This document shows positions 1 through 8,069 of a stretch of DNA of 64,000 bases, one piece after another. The translations under genes and the position numbers were made by a program. The stretch spans positions 620,001-684,000 of the forward strand of contig NZ_LT629742.1 of assembly GCF_900104895.1 (NCBI RefSeq). Reading direction: 5' to 3'. Every line of letters starts with the position of its first letter. The stretch's first letter is position 1. Origin of the DNA: Microterricola viridarii (lineage in GTDB: Bacteria; Actinomycetota; Actinomycetes; Actinomycetales; Microbacteriaceae). A model generated the notes under the pieces. It saw only the letters and a list, made by a program, of their open reading frames with translations, did no database searches and was not told where the DNA came from.

Positions 1-374
1 GGGGTGCGCCCGAGCAGCACGGCATCCGTCACCGAGAGCTCCAGCTGGCTGTCGGCGTGCTGCTCGGCCAGGGCGACGACGCGGGCGCGGGCGCGCCGGG
101 TCGCGGTGTCCAGCCGGGTTCCGCCGTGGCTGACGGTGCCGCCGTCGCCGTTCAGCACACCGGCGATGAGGTGCAGCAGGGTGCTCTTGCCGGCGCCGTT
201 CGGCCCGATGATCGCGCCGAGGCGGCCCTGCGGGATGGTGCAGTCCACCCCGTCGATGACGAGGGCGCCGGCGCGGGTGAAGTGCAGGCGCGAGGTCTCC
301 AGGCCGGGAGGCGCGGCATCCGGGGCCAGGCCCGCGGCGGCGGCGGGCGCGCGGCGTGCGGCGGTGACGGTCAT
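1..374 (-). CDS. ABC transporter ATP-binding protein, FecE/BtuD type (partial, C-terminus outside window)
   Basis: Cytoplasmic ATPase of a substrate importer; only the first 124 codons are in the window. Translating the minus strand from the ATG at 374 gives a variable Ala-rich leader and then a clear Walker A motif (GPNGAGKST, near residue 60). This is followed by the usual region leading to the Q-loop. The ATG overlaps the TGA stop of the permease gene by four bases (ATGA), so the two are translationally coupled. It is the third gene of a binding protein-permease-ATPase operon read toward position 1. The family serves iron-siderophore, haem, cobalamin or F420-0 import; the substrate is argued under the binding protein. 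The family call is secure, the substrate is not. Confidence 0.9.
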   Translation of the reverse strand, partial: MTVTAARRAPAAAAGLAPDAAPPGLETSRLHFTRAGALVIDGVDCTIPQGRLGAIIGPNGAGKSTLLHLIAGVLNGDGGTVSHGGTRLDTATRRARARVVALAEQHADSQLELSVTDAVLLGRT

Positions 375-1513
375 CCGACCCTCCGGTTTCTGAGCATGAT
401 CAGGGCGAAGACGGGGCCGCCGACGATGGCGGTCAGGATTCCGACCGGCAGCTCGCGCGGGTCGAACAGGGTGCGCGCGCCGGTGTCCATCCAGACCAGG
501 AAGATCGCGCCGGCCAGGGCGGAGAGCGGCAGCAGGGCGCGGTGGCCGGGGCCCGCCCCGCCGCGGGAGACGAGCAGCCGCACGGCGTGCGGCAGCACGA
601 GGCCGACGAATCCGATCGCACCGCTCACCGCGACGAGGGCACCGGTGAGCAGGGCGGTCGCGCCGAGCAGCAGCCAGCGCACCCGGGTGACCGGGATGCC
701 GAGCGCCGAGGCGGCGGTGTCGCCGAAGGCGAAGGCGTCGAGCACGGTGCCGCTGAACAGCAGTGGCAGTCCGATCACGAGCAGGGCGGCCCCGGCGATC
801 ACGACGGCCGGCCAGCGGGCGCCGGCCAGCGAGCCGAGCAGCCAATTCAGGATCTCCCGGTAGCTGTCGCCGGTCGCGCTCCAGAAGATCACCAGGCTGG
901 TCAGCGCGCCGAAGATCGCCGAGACGGCGAGGCCGCCGAGGATGGTGCGGCTCGGGCTGAGCCCTCCGCCGCCCCCGGCGAGCAGCAGGGTGGCGCCCAG
1001 GGCGAGCAGCGCCCCGAGGAACGCCGCGACGGGCAGCGCGATGGCGGCGCCCAACACGATCACGCTGACGGCGCCGAGCGAGGCGCCGGAGCTGAGGCCG
1101 AGTAGGTACGGGTCGGCGAGCGGGTTGCGCATGAGCGCCTGCATCACCGTGCCGCAGAGGGCCAGGCCCGCGCCGACGGCCGCTGCCGTGAGGACCCGGG
1201 GCAGGCGCAGCTCCCAGACGATGCCATCGCGGAGCGGCGAGAGCGGCTCGAGCCCGAACAGGCCGCCGAGGCCGAGGTGGTGCAGCACGCTGGCGAGCAC
1301 CTCGGACGGGCTGAGGTCGGCCGGGCCGATCGCGATGGCCAGCAGCACGGATGCCGCCAGCGCCAGCCCGAGCACGGCAGCCACGACCCCGGTGCGCCCG
1401 CGCCCGCGTCCCCGCGCCACCGCGCCGAGACTGCGCGACTTGTCGTTCGGGGCGCCCGGAACGACAAGTCGCGCAGTCTCGGCGGGCGGTGCGGCGGGGG
1501 AGGGGCTAACCAT
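371..1513 (-). CDS. FecCD-family ABC transporter permease
   Basis: Integral membrane permease of 380 residues, the normal size for FecCD/BtuC proteins. The family signature is visible: GLALCGTVMQALMRNPLADP near residues 115-135, and the C-terminal VSGAIGFVGLVLPH and LPVGILTAIVGGPVF stretches. About nine to ten hydrophobic segments follow residue 40. The ATG at 1513 overlaps the stop codon of the binding-protein gene and the 3' end overlaps the ATPase start. The first 40 codons are odd: they contain a perfect 26-bp inverted repeat (1423-1484) whose sequence recurs in two intergenic regions, so the cytoplasmic N-terminus reads ETARLVVPGAPNDKSRSL. A GTG near codon 43 is an alternative start that would leave the palindrome untranslated. 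Confidence 0.9.
   Translation of the reverse strand: MVSPSPAAPPAETARLVVPGAPNDKSRSLGAVARGRGRGRTGVVAAVLGLALAASVLLAIAIGPADLSPSEVLASVLHHLGLGGLFGLEPLSPLRDGIVWELRLPRVLTAAAVGAGLALCGTVMQALMRNPLADPYLLGLSSGASLGAVSVIVLGAAIALPVAAFLGALLALGATLLLAGGGGGLSPSRTILGGLAVSAIFGALTSLVIFWSATGDSYREILNWLLGSLAGARWPAVVIAGAALLVIGLPLLFSGTVLDAFAFGDTAASALGIPVTRVRWLLLGATALLTGALVAVSGAIGFVGLVLPHAVRLLVSRGGAGPGHRALLPLSALAGAIFLVWMDTGARTLFDPRELPVGILTAIVGGPVFALIMLRNRRVG
1423..1484. repeat. GAGACTGCGCGACTTGT palindrome, copy 1, inside a coding sequence
   Basis: Perfect inverted repeat with 26-nt arms (1423-1448 and 1459-1484) around a 10-nt GC loop. The arm core GAGACTGCGCGACTTGTCGTT recurs near 41375 and 48878. This copy lies near the 5' end of the FecCD reading frame, the others are intergenic. 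Confidence 0.9.
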
Positions 1514-2540
1514 CGAGGGCTGCCAGCTGGGTGTTCAGCGAGGCGACGGCCTCGACGTTGCGCACGCCGGCCTCGCCGGCGGGGAACGGCACGGTGAGGT
1601 AGCGGCCTGCCTGCACGGCGCTCAGCTCGGCGGTCGCGGGGTTCGACTCGAGCAGCGCGATCTTGCTCTCCGCGGTGTTCCAAGCGGCGTCCACGAGCAC
1701 GATCACGTCGGGGTCCGCGGCCACGATCGCCTCCCAGCCGAGCGGCGCCCAGCTGTCCTGCACGGAGGCGGCCACGTTCTCCAGCTCGAGCGCGTCGAGG
1801 ATCATCTGCGGGGCGCCGATGCCGGCTCCCACATAGGGGGTGTCGTTGCCCGAGCTGTACCAGAGCGCGGTGCGGCCGGCACCGGCCGGCTGCACCGCGG
1901 CCAGCTCGGCCTGCTGTCCGGCGATGAGGGTCGCGGCGGCATCCTGCACGTCGAAGATCTCGCCGAGCTGCTCGATGTCGGCGAACACCGCGTCGAAGGT
2001 GAGCGGGTTCGGGCGGTACGCCTCGGCCTTGCACGCGGCGGACGAAACGAGGCTGTTCACGCCGAGGGCGGCGAGGGTCGCCCGGTCGCCCGCGCCCTCC
2101 GCACTCAGGTTCGACTCCCAGCCGGCGTAGACCAGGTCCGGCTCGAGCTCGAGCGTCGCCTCCTGGCCGGGCAGCTTGTCGCTGAGCACCGGCAGCGCCT
2201 CGGCCTCGGCCTGCCAAGTCGCGGCGGCCGGCCCGTCGCCGAACGCCGTGCCGACGATCCGCTCGCCGAGCCCGAGTGCCAGCAGCGCCTCGGTCGAGGT
2301 GGACTTGATCGTGATGACGCGCTCGGGCGCCGCCTCGAAGGTCACCTCGGTGCCGCAGTTGTCGATCGTGAGCGGGTAGTCGGTGCCGCTCTGCTCGAGG
2401 GTCGGCGGCAGCGAGACGACACCGCCGGGCGGCGCGGATGCCGGCGCGGCACAGCCGGCGAGGAGGGCGAGCGATGCGGCGGCGACGCCGATGGCGAGGG
2501 GGCGGCGGGCGGTGCGCCGGGCGGGGTTCAGCGTGAACAA
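1506..2540 (-). CDS. ABC transporter substrate-binding lipoprotein, BtuF/FhuD fold, probable F420-0 type
   Basis: Secreted lipoprotein with a type II signal peptide ending LALLAGC. The start is taken as TTG at 2540 because GGAGG lies six bases before it; an ATG frame extends to 2645 but lacks a ribosome site. That gives 344 residues. Its sequence (CGTEVTFEAAPERVITIKST, then LPGQEATLELEPDLVYAGWE, ending VPFPAGEAGVRNVEAVASL) resembles, from memory, the proposed F420-0 transporter binding proteins (TIGR03868) rather than siderophore or cobalamin binders. That is recognition without a search, so ferric-siderophore or B12 binding stays possible. An F420-type oxidoreductase is encoded 4.5 kb away. 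It heads the operon with the FecCD permease and ATPase. Confidence 0.75.
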   Translation of the reverse strand: MFTLNPARRTARRPLAIGVAAASLALLAGCAAPASAPPGGVVSLPPTLEQSGTDYPLTIDNCGTEVTFEAAPERVITIKSTSTEALLALGLGERIVGTAFGDGPAAATWQAEAEALPVLSDKLPGQEATLELEPDLVYAGWESNLSAEGAGDRATLAALGVNSLVSSAACKAEAYRPNPLTFDAVFADIEQLGEIFDVQDAAATLIAGQQAELAAVQPAGAGRTALWYSSGNDTPYVGAGIGAPQMILDALELENVAASVQDSWAPLGWEAIVAADPDVIVLVDAAWNTAESKIALLESNPATAELSAVQAGRYLTVPFPAGEAGVRNVEAVASLNTQLAALDG

Positions 2541-2919
2541 GAGGGGCCTCCGGACAGGGTGATGGCAGGGAATCCGAGCGATGTCGGCGACCTGCGGCCC
2601 AAGTCCAGGCCGGTTCAGCCCCGTCATCCCGACAGGGGGTCGCATTCAGCCTAGACGCCCGGCGCCGTCAGGCGCCAGACTCCGCTGGATTCTGGGTCCA
2701 GCGCATCTCGCACCCAGGGGATGGCTTCGGTCGCTGGCGCTCCCTCGAGCCAACGGGAAGCGGCACCGGATGCGGAGGCAAGCGCGACATCGGGAGGCAA
2801 CTTCGTGCCGGAAGCGGCCTCCCGATCCGCCGTCGGCCTCCCGAACGGCGGCGCCGGGCGGGCTCAGGGCGCGACGCGCCAGCGCTCCGCGGGTGCCGAG
2901 CCGGCGGGGCCGCCCGCCG
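2541..2919. other. Intergenic region; no gene recognised
   Basis: A 379-bp gap holding the leader of the binding-protein gene and, at 2722-2757, one copy of a dispersed motif (TGGCTTCGGTCGC..GCTCCCTCGAGCC) that recurs at 21992-22025. The stretch 2560-2620 was inspected for a cobalamin riboswitch, but no convincing B12 box or upstream domains were found. Confidence 0.6.
2722..2757. repeat. Dispersed short repeat, TGGCTTCGGTCGC...CTCCCTCGAGCC (copy 1)
   Basis: About 35 bp, nearly identical to 21992-22025 apart from a small difference in the middle. The ends can pair imperfectly (GGCTTCG with CGAGCC). Both copies are intergenic. Function unknown. Confidence 0.7.
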
Positions 2920-4365
2920 CTACGCCTCCAGCGTGTAGAAGGCGCGCGGCCCGGGCAGCGCCGCGCCGGCCAGCGCCCCGGCCACCTCGGCCGCGTTGCT
3001 GCGCACCATGCCGGCCGTGACGCGCACGAAGCCGGGACCGACGCCGGGCACCGAGGAGACACCGCCGATTGCGGCATCCGTGTGCACCGCCCCGCCGGCC
3101 AGGAAGGGCGAGCCGGGCGCGACGCGGATGCCGGCCGCCGCCAGCTGCACCAGCGCTGCACGCTCGTCGGCGACGGGCAGCCAGAGGTTGATGCCGTCCG
3201 GGAGCGTGGTCGAGGCCTCTCCGACGCCGGAGACCGCGTGCACGCCCACCTGGGCCAGCTCGGCGTTCAACGCCTTCTGCCGCGAGTAGTACTGTCGGCG
3301 TGCCTCCGTCACCTCGTCGAGCGCGGTGCCGTCGGTGAGCAGGTCGGCGAGGATGCGCTGCACCATGCGGGAGGTCCAGCCCGGGCCGAGCATGCGCCGG
3401 GACACGATGCGGTCGATCAGCGCGGCCGGCCCGCCGAGGGCGGCGATGCGCAGGTCGGGGCCGTGTGACTTGGAGAAGCTGCGCACGTGCAACACCTGGT
3501 CGGGGATCCAGCGGCCGAGGCTGACCGGGGCGGCCGTGCTGATCTGGCCGGAGTGGTCGTCCTCGACCACGATGAGCTGGGAGCCGTTGCGGGCCGAGCG
3601 GATCACCCGGGCCAGCTCCTGCGCCCGCTCCGCGGTCATCGAGGCGCCGGTGGGGTTCTGCGCCCGCGGCTGCAGCACGAGTGCGGACGGCCCCTGGCGC
3701 AGCGCCACGGCGAGCGAGCTCGGCAGGATGCCGTGCTCGTCGATGGCGACCGGCACGACGGAGGCACCGAGGGCGCTGACCAGGTCGAAGAAGGCGGGGA
3801 AGCCGGGGCTCTCCAGCACCACCCGGTCGCCGAAGCGCACCACCGACTCGAGGCTGCGCGAGACGGCGTCCTGGGCCCCGTCGACCACGGTCAGCGACTC
3901 GGCGCGGTACGGCCAGCTCTCGTCGAGCACCCGGCCGAGCTCCGGCACCACCGGCAGCTCGTGGTAGCTCGAGGTCTCCGCCCGCAGCGAGACACGGGAC
4001 AGCGCCGGGCCGAGCGCGGGCAGCAGCAGCGGGTCGGGGGTGCCGTGGGAGAGGTCGAGGTGGGTGGCGTCCTGCGGCAGCTCGCCGCCGGCGACGAGGC
4101 CGAGCATGCGCGGCGGCAGCCAGGTCTGCGGATGCTGCCGCACGAAGCTGCCGGCCCGCCCGCGCGATTCGATCAGCCCGGCCTGGCTGAGCGCCTGCCA
4201 GGCGTGGCTCACCGTCGCGGGGCTGACGCCCAGCAGCGTGCCGAGCGCGCGCACCGTCGGCAGCCGGTCCCCGGGGCGAAGTTCCCCGCTCGTGATGCGT
4301 CTGGCGATGGCCGCGGCGATGCCGCGCGGGGTGGCATCGTCGATCTCGTTCCAGAACTCGTTCAC
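2920..4365 (-). CDS. MocR-family transcriptional regulator (GntR HTH fused to an aminotransferase-like domain)
   Basis: About 481 residues from GTG 4365, chosen because AAGGG sits five bases upstream; a further in-frame ATG at 4425 lacks one. Residues 10-75 form a GntR winged helix (ARRITSGELRPGDRLPTVRALGTLLGVSPATVSH, in two parts). Residues 100-480 are an aminotransferase class I fold that retains QNPTG (N237), EDD (269-270) and the PLP lysine K299 in SFSKSHGPDLR. Such proteins sense PLP or a PLP adduct and usually regulate a neighbouring aminotransferase or amino-acid pathway. It is divergent from the pyrimidine/ureide catabolic cluster, which contains an aminotransferase, so it is the likely local regulator. 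Substrate inferred only. Confidence 0.88.
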   Translation of the reverse strand: MNEFWNEIDDATPRGIAAAIARRITSGELRPGDRLPTVRALGTLLGVSPATVSHAWQALSQAGLIESRGRAGSFVRQHPQTWLPPRMLGLVAGGELPQDATHLDLSHGTPDPLLLPALGPALSRVSLRAETSSYHELPVVPELGRVLDESWPYRAESLTVVDGAQDAVSRSLESVVRFGDRVVLESPGFPAFFDLVSALGASVVPVAIDEHGILPSSLAVALRQGPSALVLQPRAQNPTGASMTAERAQELARVIRSARNGSQLIVVEDDHSGQISTAAPVSLGRWIPDQVLHVRSFSKSHGPDLRIAALGGPAALIDRIVSRRMLGPGWTSRMVQRILADLLTDGTALDEVTEARRQYYSRQKALNAELAQVGVHAVSGVGEASTTLPDGINLWLPVADERAALVQLAAAGIRVAPGSPFLAGGAVHTDAAIGGVSSVPGVGPGFVRVTAGMVRSNAAEVAGALAGAALPGPRAFYTLEA

Positions 4366-4497
4366 AGAAACCCTTGCCTTTCTGGCTGGTTCGGCAACAT
4401 GATGATTAACGCGTGTGTCACACACTGAAACAAAAGAGAAATGTTTACGCCGAACAATAACAGAATGAGCAAAGAAGCTCGGTTCGGCTCAACCGCT

Positions 4498-4531
4498 CGG
4501 CGTTGGTGACTCCCGTGAATTGCCAACGCCG
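4498..4531. promoter_or_regulatory. Inverted repeat in the divergent promoter region, candidate MocR operator
   Basis: CGGCGTTGG (4498-4506) and CCAACGCCG (4523-4531) are perfect 9-nt arms around a 16-nt spacer. They lie in the unusually AT-rich 232-bp gap between the MocR gene and the ureidopropionase gene. A second small dyad, GTGTG-T-CACAC, lies near 4411-4423. Operator function is inferred. Confidence 0.45.
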
Positions 4532-4597
4532 GCACCCCGCGAAGTATTACGCATCGCGGCTCAAACCCAGTTTGAAATAGGCGCAAGTGGAGGCAAG

Positions 4598-5461
4598 ATG
4601 ACCGGCGACACCCCCAAAATCGTTCGAGCAGCACTCACCCAGACCACGTGGACCGGCGACAAGGAGTCCATGCTCGACAAGCACGAGCAGTTCGCGCGCA
4701 CGGCCAAGGAGCAGGGCGCCCAGGTGATCTGCTTCCAGGAGCTGTTCTACGGCCCCTACTTCGGCATCACGGAGGACGCCAAGTACTACGACTACGCCGA
4801 GCCGGCAGACGGCCCGATCGTGCAGCGCTTCGCCGCCCTGGCGAAGGAACTCGGCATGGTGATGGTGCTGCCGATCTACGAGGAAGACCAGCCGGGCGTC
4901 TACTACAACACCGCCGTTGTGGTCGACTCCGACGGCACCATCCTCGGCCAGTACCGCAAGCACCACATCCCGCACCTCGACAAGTTCTGGGAGAAGTTCT
5001 ACTTCCGCCCCGGCAACATGGGCTACCCCGTCTTCAACACCGCGGTCGGCCCGATCGGCGTCTACATCTGCTACGACCGGCACTTCCCGGAGGGGTGGCG
5101 CGAGCTCGCCCTCAACGGCGCGCAGATCGTGTTCAACCCGAACGCCACCAAGCCCGGCCTCTCCAACCGGCTCTGGGAGATCGAGCAGGCGGCCGCGGCC
5201 GCCGCCAACGGCATGTTCGTCGCGGCGTCCAACCGCGTCGGGCGCGAGGACAACGAGTACGGCGACCTCGCCGTCACCTTCTACGGCTCCAGCCAGGTGC
5301 TCGACCCGCGCGGCAACTGGGTCGGCGAGCTCGGTTCGTCCACCGACGAGGAGGTGCTCGTGCGCGACCTCGACATGAGCCTGGTGCGCCAGGTGCGCAA
5401 CGACTGGCAGTTCTTCCGCGACCGCCGCCCCGAGTCCTACACGTCCATCCCGAAGCCGTAG
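4598..5461 (+). CDS. Nitrilase-superfamily amidohydrolase, beta-ureidopropionase-like (N-carbamoyl-beta-alanine amidohydrolase)
   Basis: Cytoplasmic C-N hydrolase of 287 residues. The start ATG 4598 follows GGAGG by four bases; the open frame continues upstream without a ribosome site. The Glu-Lys-Cys triad is visible: E48 in CFQELFYG, K121 in YRKHHIP, C158 in ICYDRHFPEGWRELAL. The adjacent dihydropyrimidinase makes N-carbamoyl-beta-amino acids, so the expected reaction is hydrolysis of N-carbamoyl-beta-alanine to beta-alanine, CO2 and ammonia (PydC/UPB1 role). N-carbamoyl-D-amino-acid amidohydrolase is the main alternative. It is the first gene of a probable operon running to 14975, with 40 bp to the next gene. 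Confidence 0.85.
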   Translation: MTGDTPKIVRAALTQTTWTGDKESMLDKHEQFARTAKEQGAQVICFQELFYGPYFGITEDAKYYDYAEPADGPIVQRFAALAKELGMVMVLPIYEEDQPGVYYNTAVVVDSDGTILGQYRKHHIPHLDKFWEKFYFRPGNMGYPVFNTAVGPIGVYICYDRHFPEGWRELALNGAQIVFNPNATKPGLSNRLWEIEQAAAAAANGMFVAASNRVGREDNEYGDLAVTFYGSSQVLDPRGNWVGELGSSTDEEVLVRDLDMSLVRQVRNDWQFFRDRRPESYTSIPKP

Positions 5462-5501
5462 CCGCCGAACAGGAAAGAGGAGCAGGAGAAGGGGAACAGA
5501 C

Positions 5502-6965
5502 ATGGCAACGACCCTCATCACCGGCGGCACCGTGGTCACCTCCACGGGCCGGGCGGATGCCGATGTGCTCATCGACGGCGAGAAGATCGTGGCGGTGCTG
5601 GCGCGCGGCAGCGTGCTGCTCGGCACCGACCTGACGGCCGGCGTCGACACCGTCATCGACGCCACCGGCAAGTACGTGATCCCGGGCGGCATCGATGCGC
5701 ACACGCACATGTCGCTGCCGTTCGGCGGCACCGCGGCATCCGACAACTTCGAGACGGGCACCCGGGCGGCCGCCTGGGGCGGCACGACGACGATCATCGA
5801 CTTCGCCGTGCAGACCCACGGCCAGAAGGTGCAGGACGGCCTGGCCACCTGGCACGGGATGGCCGCGGGGCAGTGCGCGATCGACTACGCGTTCCACCAG
5901 ATCGTGGGCGACGTGAACCCGGAGTCGCTGCTCGCGCTCCGCGGGCTCCCGGACGAGGGCATCTCGAGCTACAAGATGTTCATGGCCTACCCCGGCGTCT
6001 TCTACAGCGACGACGCCCAGATCCTGCGCGCCATGCAGGTCGCCGCCGACACCGGGCTGATGACGATGATGCACGCCGAGAACGGCCCGGCCATCGACGT
6101 GCTCGTCGAGCAGCTGCTCGCCCAGGGCAAGACCGACCCGTACTACCACGGGGTGGCGCGCGCCTGGCAGATGGAGGAGGAGGCGACGCACCGGGCGATC
6201 ATGCTCGCCAACCTCACCGGGGCGCCGCTGTACGTCGTGCACGTGAGCGCCAAGCAGGCCGTCGAGCAGCTCGCGGCGGCCCGCGACAACGGCCAGAACG
6301 TCTTCGGCGAGACCTGCCCGCAGTACCTCTACCTCTCGCTGGAGGACCAGCTCGGCGCCTCCAGCGACGAGTGGGGCAACTTCGAGGGCGCCAAGTGGGT
6401 GTGCTCGACGCCGCTGCGCTCCAAGGAGGAGGGCCACCAGCACCACATGTGGCAGAGCCTGCGCACGAACGACATCCAGATGGTCTCCACCGACCACTGC
6501 CCGTTCTGCATGAAGGGGCAGAAGGACCTGGGGCTCGGCAACTTCTCCAAGATCCCGAACGGCATCGGCTCGGTCGAGCACCGCATGGACCTGCTCTACC
6601 AGGGCGTCGTCGACGGGCAGATCACGCTGGAGCGCTGGGTGGAGATCACCAGCACCACCCCGGCGCGCATGTTCGGGCTGTACGGCAAGAAGGGCGTCAT
6701 CCAGCCGGGTGCCGACGCAGACATCGTCGTCTACGACCCGAACGGCCACACCTCGATCGGCTACCCCGTCGACTCCGACGGCAACCCGACCGGGCGCAGC
6801 CACCACATGAACATGGACCACTCCGCCTGGGAGGGCTACGAGATCGACGGCCACGTCGACACCGTGCTCTCCCGCGGCAAGGTGGTCGTCACCGACCGGC
6901 AGTACGTCGGCCAGAAGGGCGATGGCCAGTTTGTGAGGCGCGGGCTCAGCCAGTACCTCATCTAG
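5502..6965 (+). CDS. Dihydropyrimidinase / hydantoinase
   Basis: Zinc amidohydrolase of 487 residues, typical for the family. It hydrolyses the ring of dihydrouracil or dihydrothymine, or of 5-substituted hydantoins. The metal ligands are in place: HTH at 67-69 in GGIDAHTHM, carbamylated-lysine candidate K158 in SSYKMFMAY, H191 in MMHAENG, H247 in VVHVSAK, and D331 in STDHCPF. A purine-rich site (AAGGGGAACAGAC) precedes ATG 5502. Flanked by a carbamoyl amidohydrolase and, downstream, a beta-amino acid aminotransferase, it fits PydB of the reductive pyrimidine pathway. Hydantoinases are hard to separate from dihydropyrimidinases by sequence, so the natural substrate is open. Confidence 0.9.
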   Translation: MATTLITGGTVVTSTGRADADVLIDGEKIVAVLARGSVLLGTDLTAGVDTVIDATGKYVIPGGIDAHTHMSLPFGGTAASDNFETGTRAAAWGGTTTIIDFAVQTHGQKVQDGLATWHGMAAGQCAIDYAFHQIVGDVNPESLLALRGLPDEGISSYKMFMAYPGVFYSDDAQILRAMQVAADTGLMTMMHAENGPAIDVLVEQLLAQGKTDPYYHGVARAWQMEEEATHRAIMLANLTGAPLYVVHVSAKQAVEQLAAARDNGQNVFGETCPQYLYLSLEDQLGASSDEWGNFEGAKWVCSTPLRSKEEGHQHHMWQSLRTNDIQMVSTDHCPFCMKGQKDLGLGNFSKIPNGIGSVEHRMDLLYQGVVDGQITLERWVEITSTTPARMFGLYGKKGVIQPGADADIVVYDPNGHTSIGYPVDSDGNPTGRSHHMNMDHSAWEGYEIDGHVDTVLSRGKVVVTDRQYVGQKGDGQFVRRGLSQYLI

Positions 6966-6975
6966 CAGCGGCAAC

Positions 6976-7006
6976 GGGCGGATGCCGGAGGCTCCGGCAT
7001 CCGCCC
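6976..7006. terminator. Perfect 14-bp hairpin between dihydropyrimidinase and LLM genes
   Basis: GGGCGGATGCCGGA (6976-6989) pairs fully with TCCGGCATCCGCCC (6993-7006) around a 3-nt loop. No T-run follows. It may partially terminate or stabilise the upstream message. The stem is built from the heptamer GGATGCC and its complement. Confidence 0.6.
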
Positions 7007-7052
7007 CTCACACAGACGTGAATCGGCACATTTCGTAAGGAACGGGAACCAG

Positions 7053-8069
7053 ATGGATTTTGGAGCGGTACTGCAGACCAACCCACCCTCGGCGCGCACG
7101 GTGCAGCTGGCCAAGCTGGCAGAGGACCACGGCTTCAGCCATGTGTGGACCTTCGACTCGCACCTGCTCTGGCAGGAGCCCTACGTCATCTACAGCCAGA
7201 TCCTGGCCGAGACGCGCAAGGTCATCGTCGGCCCCATGGTCACCAACCCGGCCACCCGGGACTGGACGGTCACCGCCTCGCTCTACGCCACGCTCAATGA
7301 GATGTACGGCAACCGCACCATCTGCGGCATCGGCCGCGGCGACTCCGCCGTGCGCGTCACCAACGGGGCGCCGACCACGCTGACCACGCTGCGCGAGTCG
7401 ATCCACGTCATCCGCGAGCTGGCCAACTCCCGCTCGGTCGAGTACAACGGCGCCACCCTGCAGTTCCCGTGGAGCGTGGGATCCAAGCTCGACGTCTGGG
7501 TGGCCGCCTACGGCCCGCTCGCGCTCAAACTCACGGGGGAGGTCGGCGACGGCTTCATCCTGCAGCTGGCGGATGTCGACATCGCCGCGTGGATGATCAA
7601 GACCGTGCGCGCGGCGGCCGAGGCGGCCGGGCGCGACCCGATGTCGATCAAGTTCTGCGTCGCCGCCCCGATGTACATCGGCGACGACTGGGAGCACATG
7701 CGCGACCAATGCCGCTGGTTCGGCGGCATGGTCGGCAACCACGTCGCCGACATCGTCGCCAAGTACGGCGCGCATGGCGAGATCCCCGAAGCCCTCACCG
7801 ACTACATCAAGGCGCGCGAGGGCTACGACTACAACGAGCACGGCCGATCGGGCAACACGCACGCCAGCTTCGTGCCGGACGACATCGTCGACCGCTTCTG
7901 CCTGCTGGGCACCGCCAAGGAGCACATCGAGAAGCTCGAGGCGCTCAAGGCGCTCGGCGTCGACCAGTTCGCCGGCTACCTGCAGCACGACAACAAGGAA
8001 GAGACGCTGCGGGTCTACGGGGAGACCGTGATCCCGGCCCTCAGCGATCACATCACGGCCAAGGCATGA
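7053..8069 (+). CDS. LLM-class flavin/F420-dependent oxidoreductase, TIGR03842-like
   Basis: Cytoplasmic luciferase-like TIM-barrel protein of 338 residues, AAGGA before the ATG. It begins MDFGAVLQTNPPSARTVQLA and carries the LLM features of a substrate/cofactor strand (HVWTFDSHLLWQEPY), GIGRGDSAVR, and VWVAAYGPLALKLTGEVGDG. From memory this is the TIGR03842 (CPS_4043) subfamily, annotated F420-dependent and repeatedly found beside hydantoinase/dihydropyrimidinase genes. The cofactor (F420 or FMN) cannot be read from sequence. It lies inside the catabolic operon and its stop overlaps the next start (ATGA). Since no dihydropyrimidine dehydrogenase is present, it is the only redox enzyme here that could act on the ring. 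Confidence 0.85.
   Translation: MDFGAVLQTNPPSARTVQLAKLAEDHGFSHVWTFDSHLLWQEPYVIYSQILAETRKVIVGPMVTNPATRDWTVTASLYATLNEMYGNRTICGIGRGDSAVRVTNGAPTTLTTLRESIHVIRELANSRSVEYNGATLQFPWSVGSKLDVWVAAYGPLALKLTGEVGDGFILQLADVDIAAWMIKTVRAAAEAAGRDPMSIKFCVAAPMYIGDDWEHMRDQCRWFGGMVGNHVADIVAKYGAHGEIPEALTDYIKAREGYDYNEHGRSGNTHASFVPDDIVDRFCLLGTAKEHIEKLEALKALGVDQFAGYLQHDNKEETLRVYGETVIPALSDHITAKA

Noticed and set aside
2560-2640. Possible cobalamin riboswitch upstream of the BtuF-like gene
   Set aside because: A stretch reading GCAGGTCGCCGACATCGC on the minus strand vaguely recalls the 3' part of such elements, but no B12 box and no upstream paired domains could be identified.
4520-4597. Longer N-terminus for the ureidopropionase gene
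   Set aside because: The frame is open but the sequence is non-conserved, and GGAGG lies just before ATG 4598.
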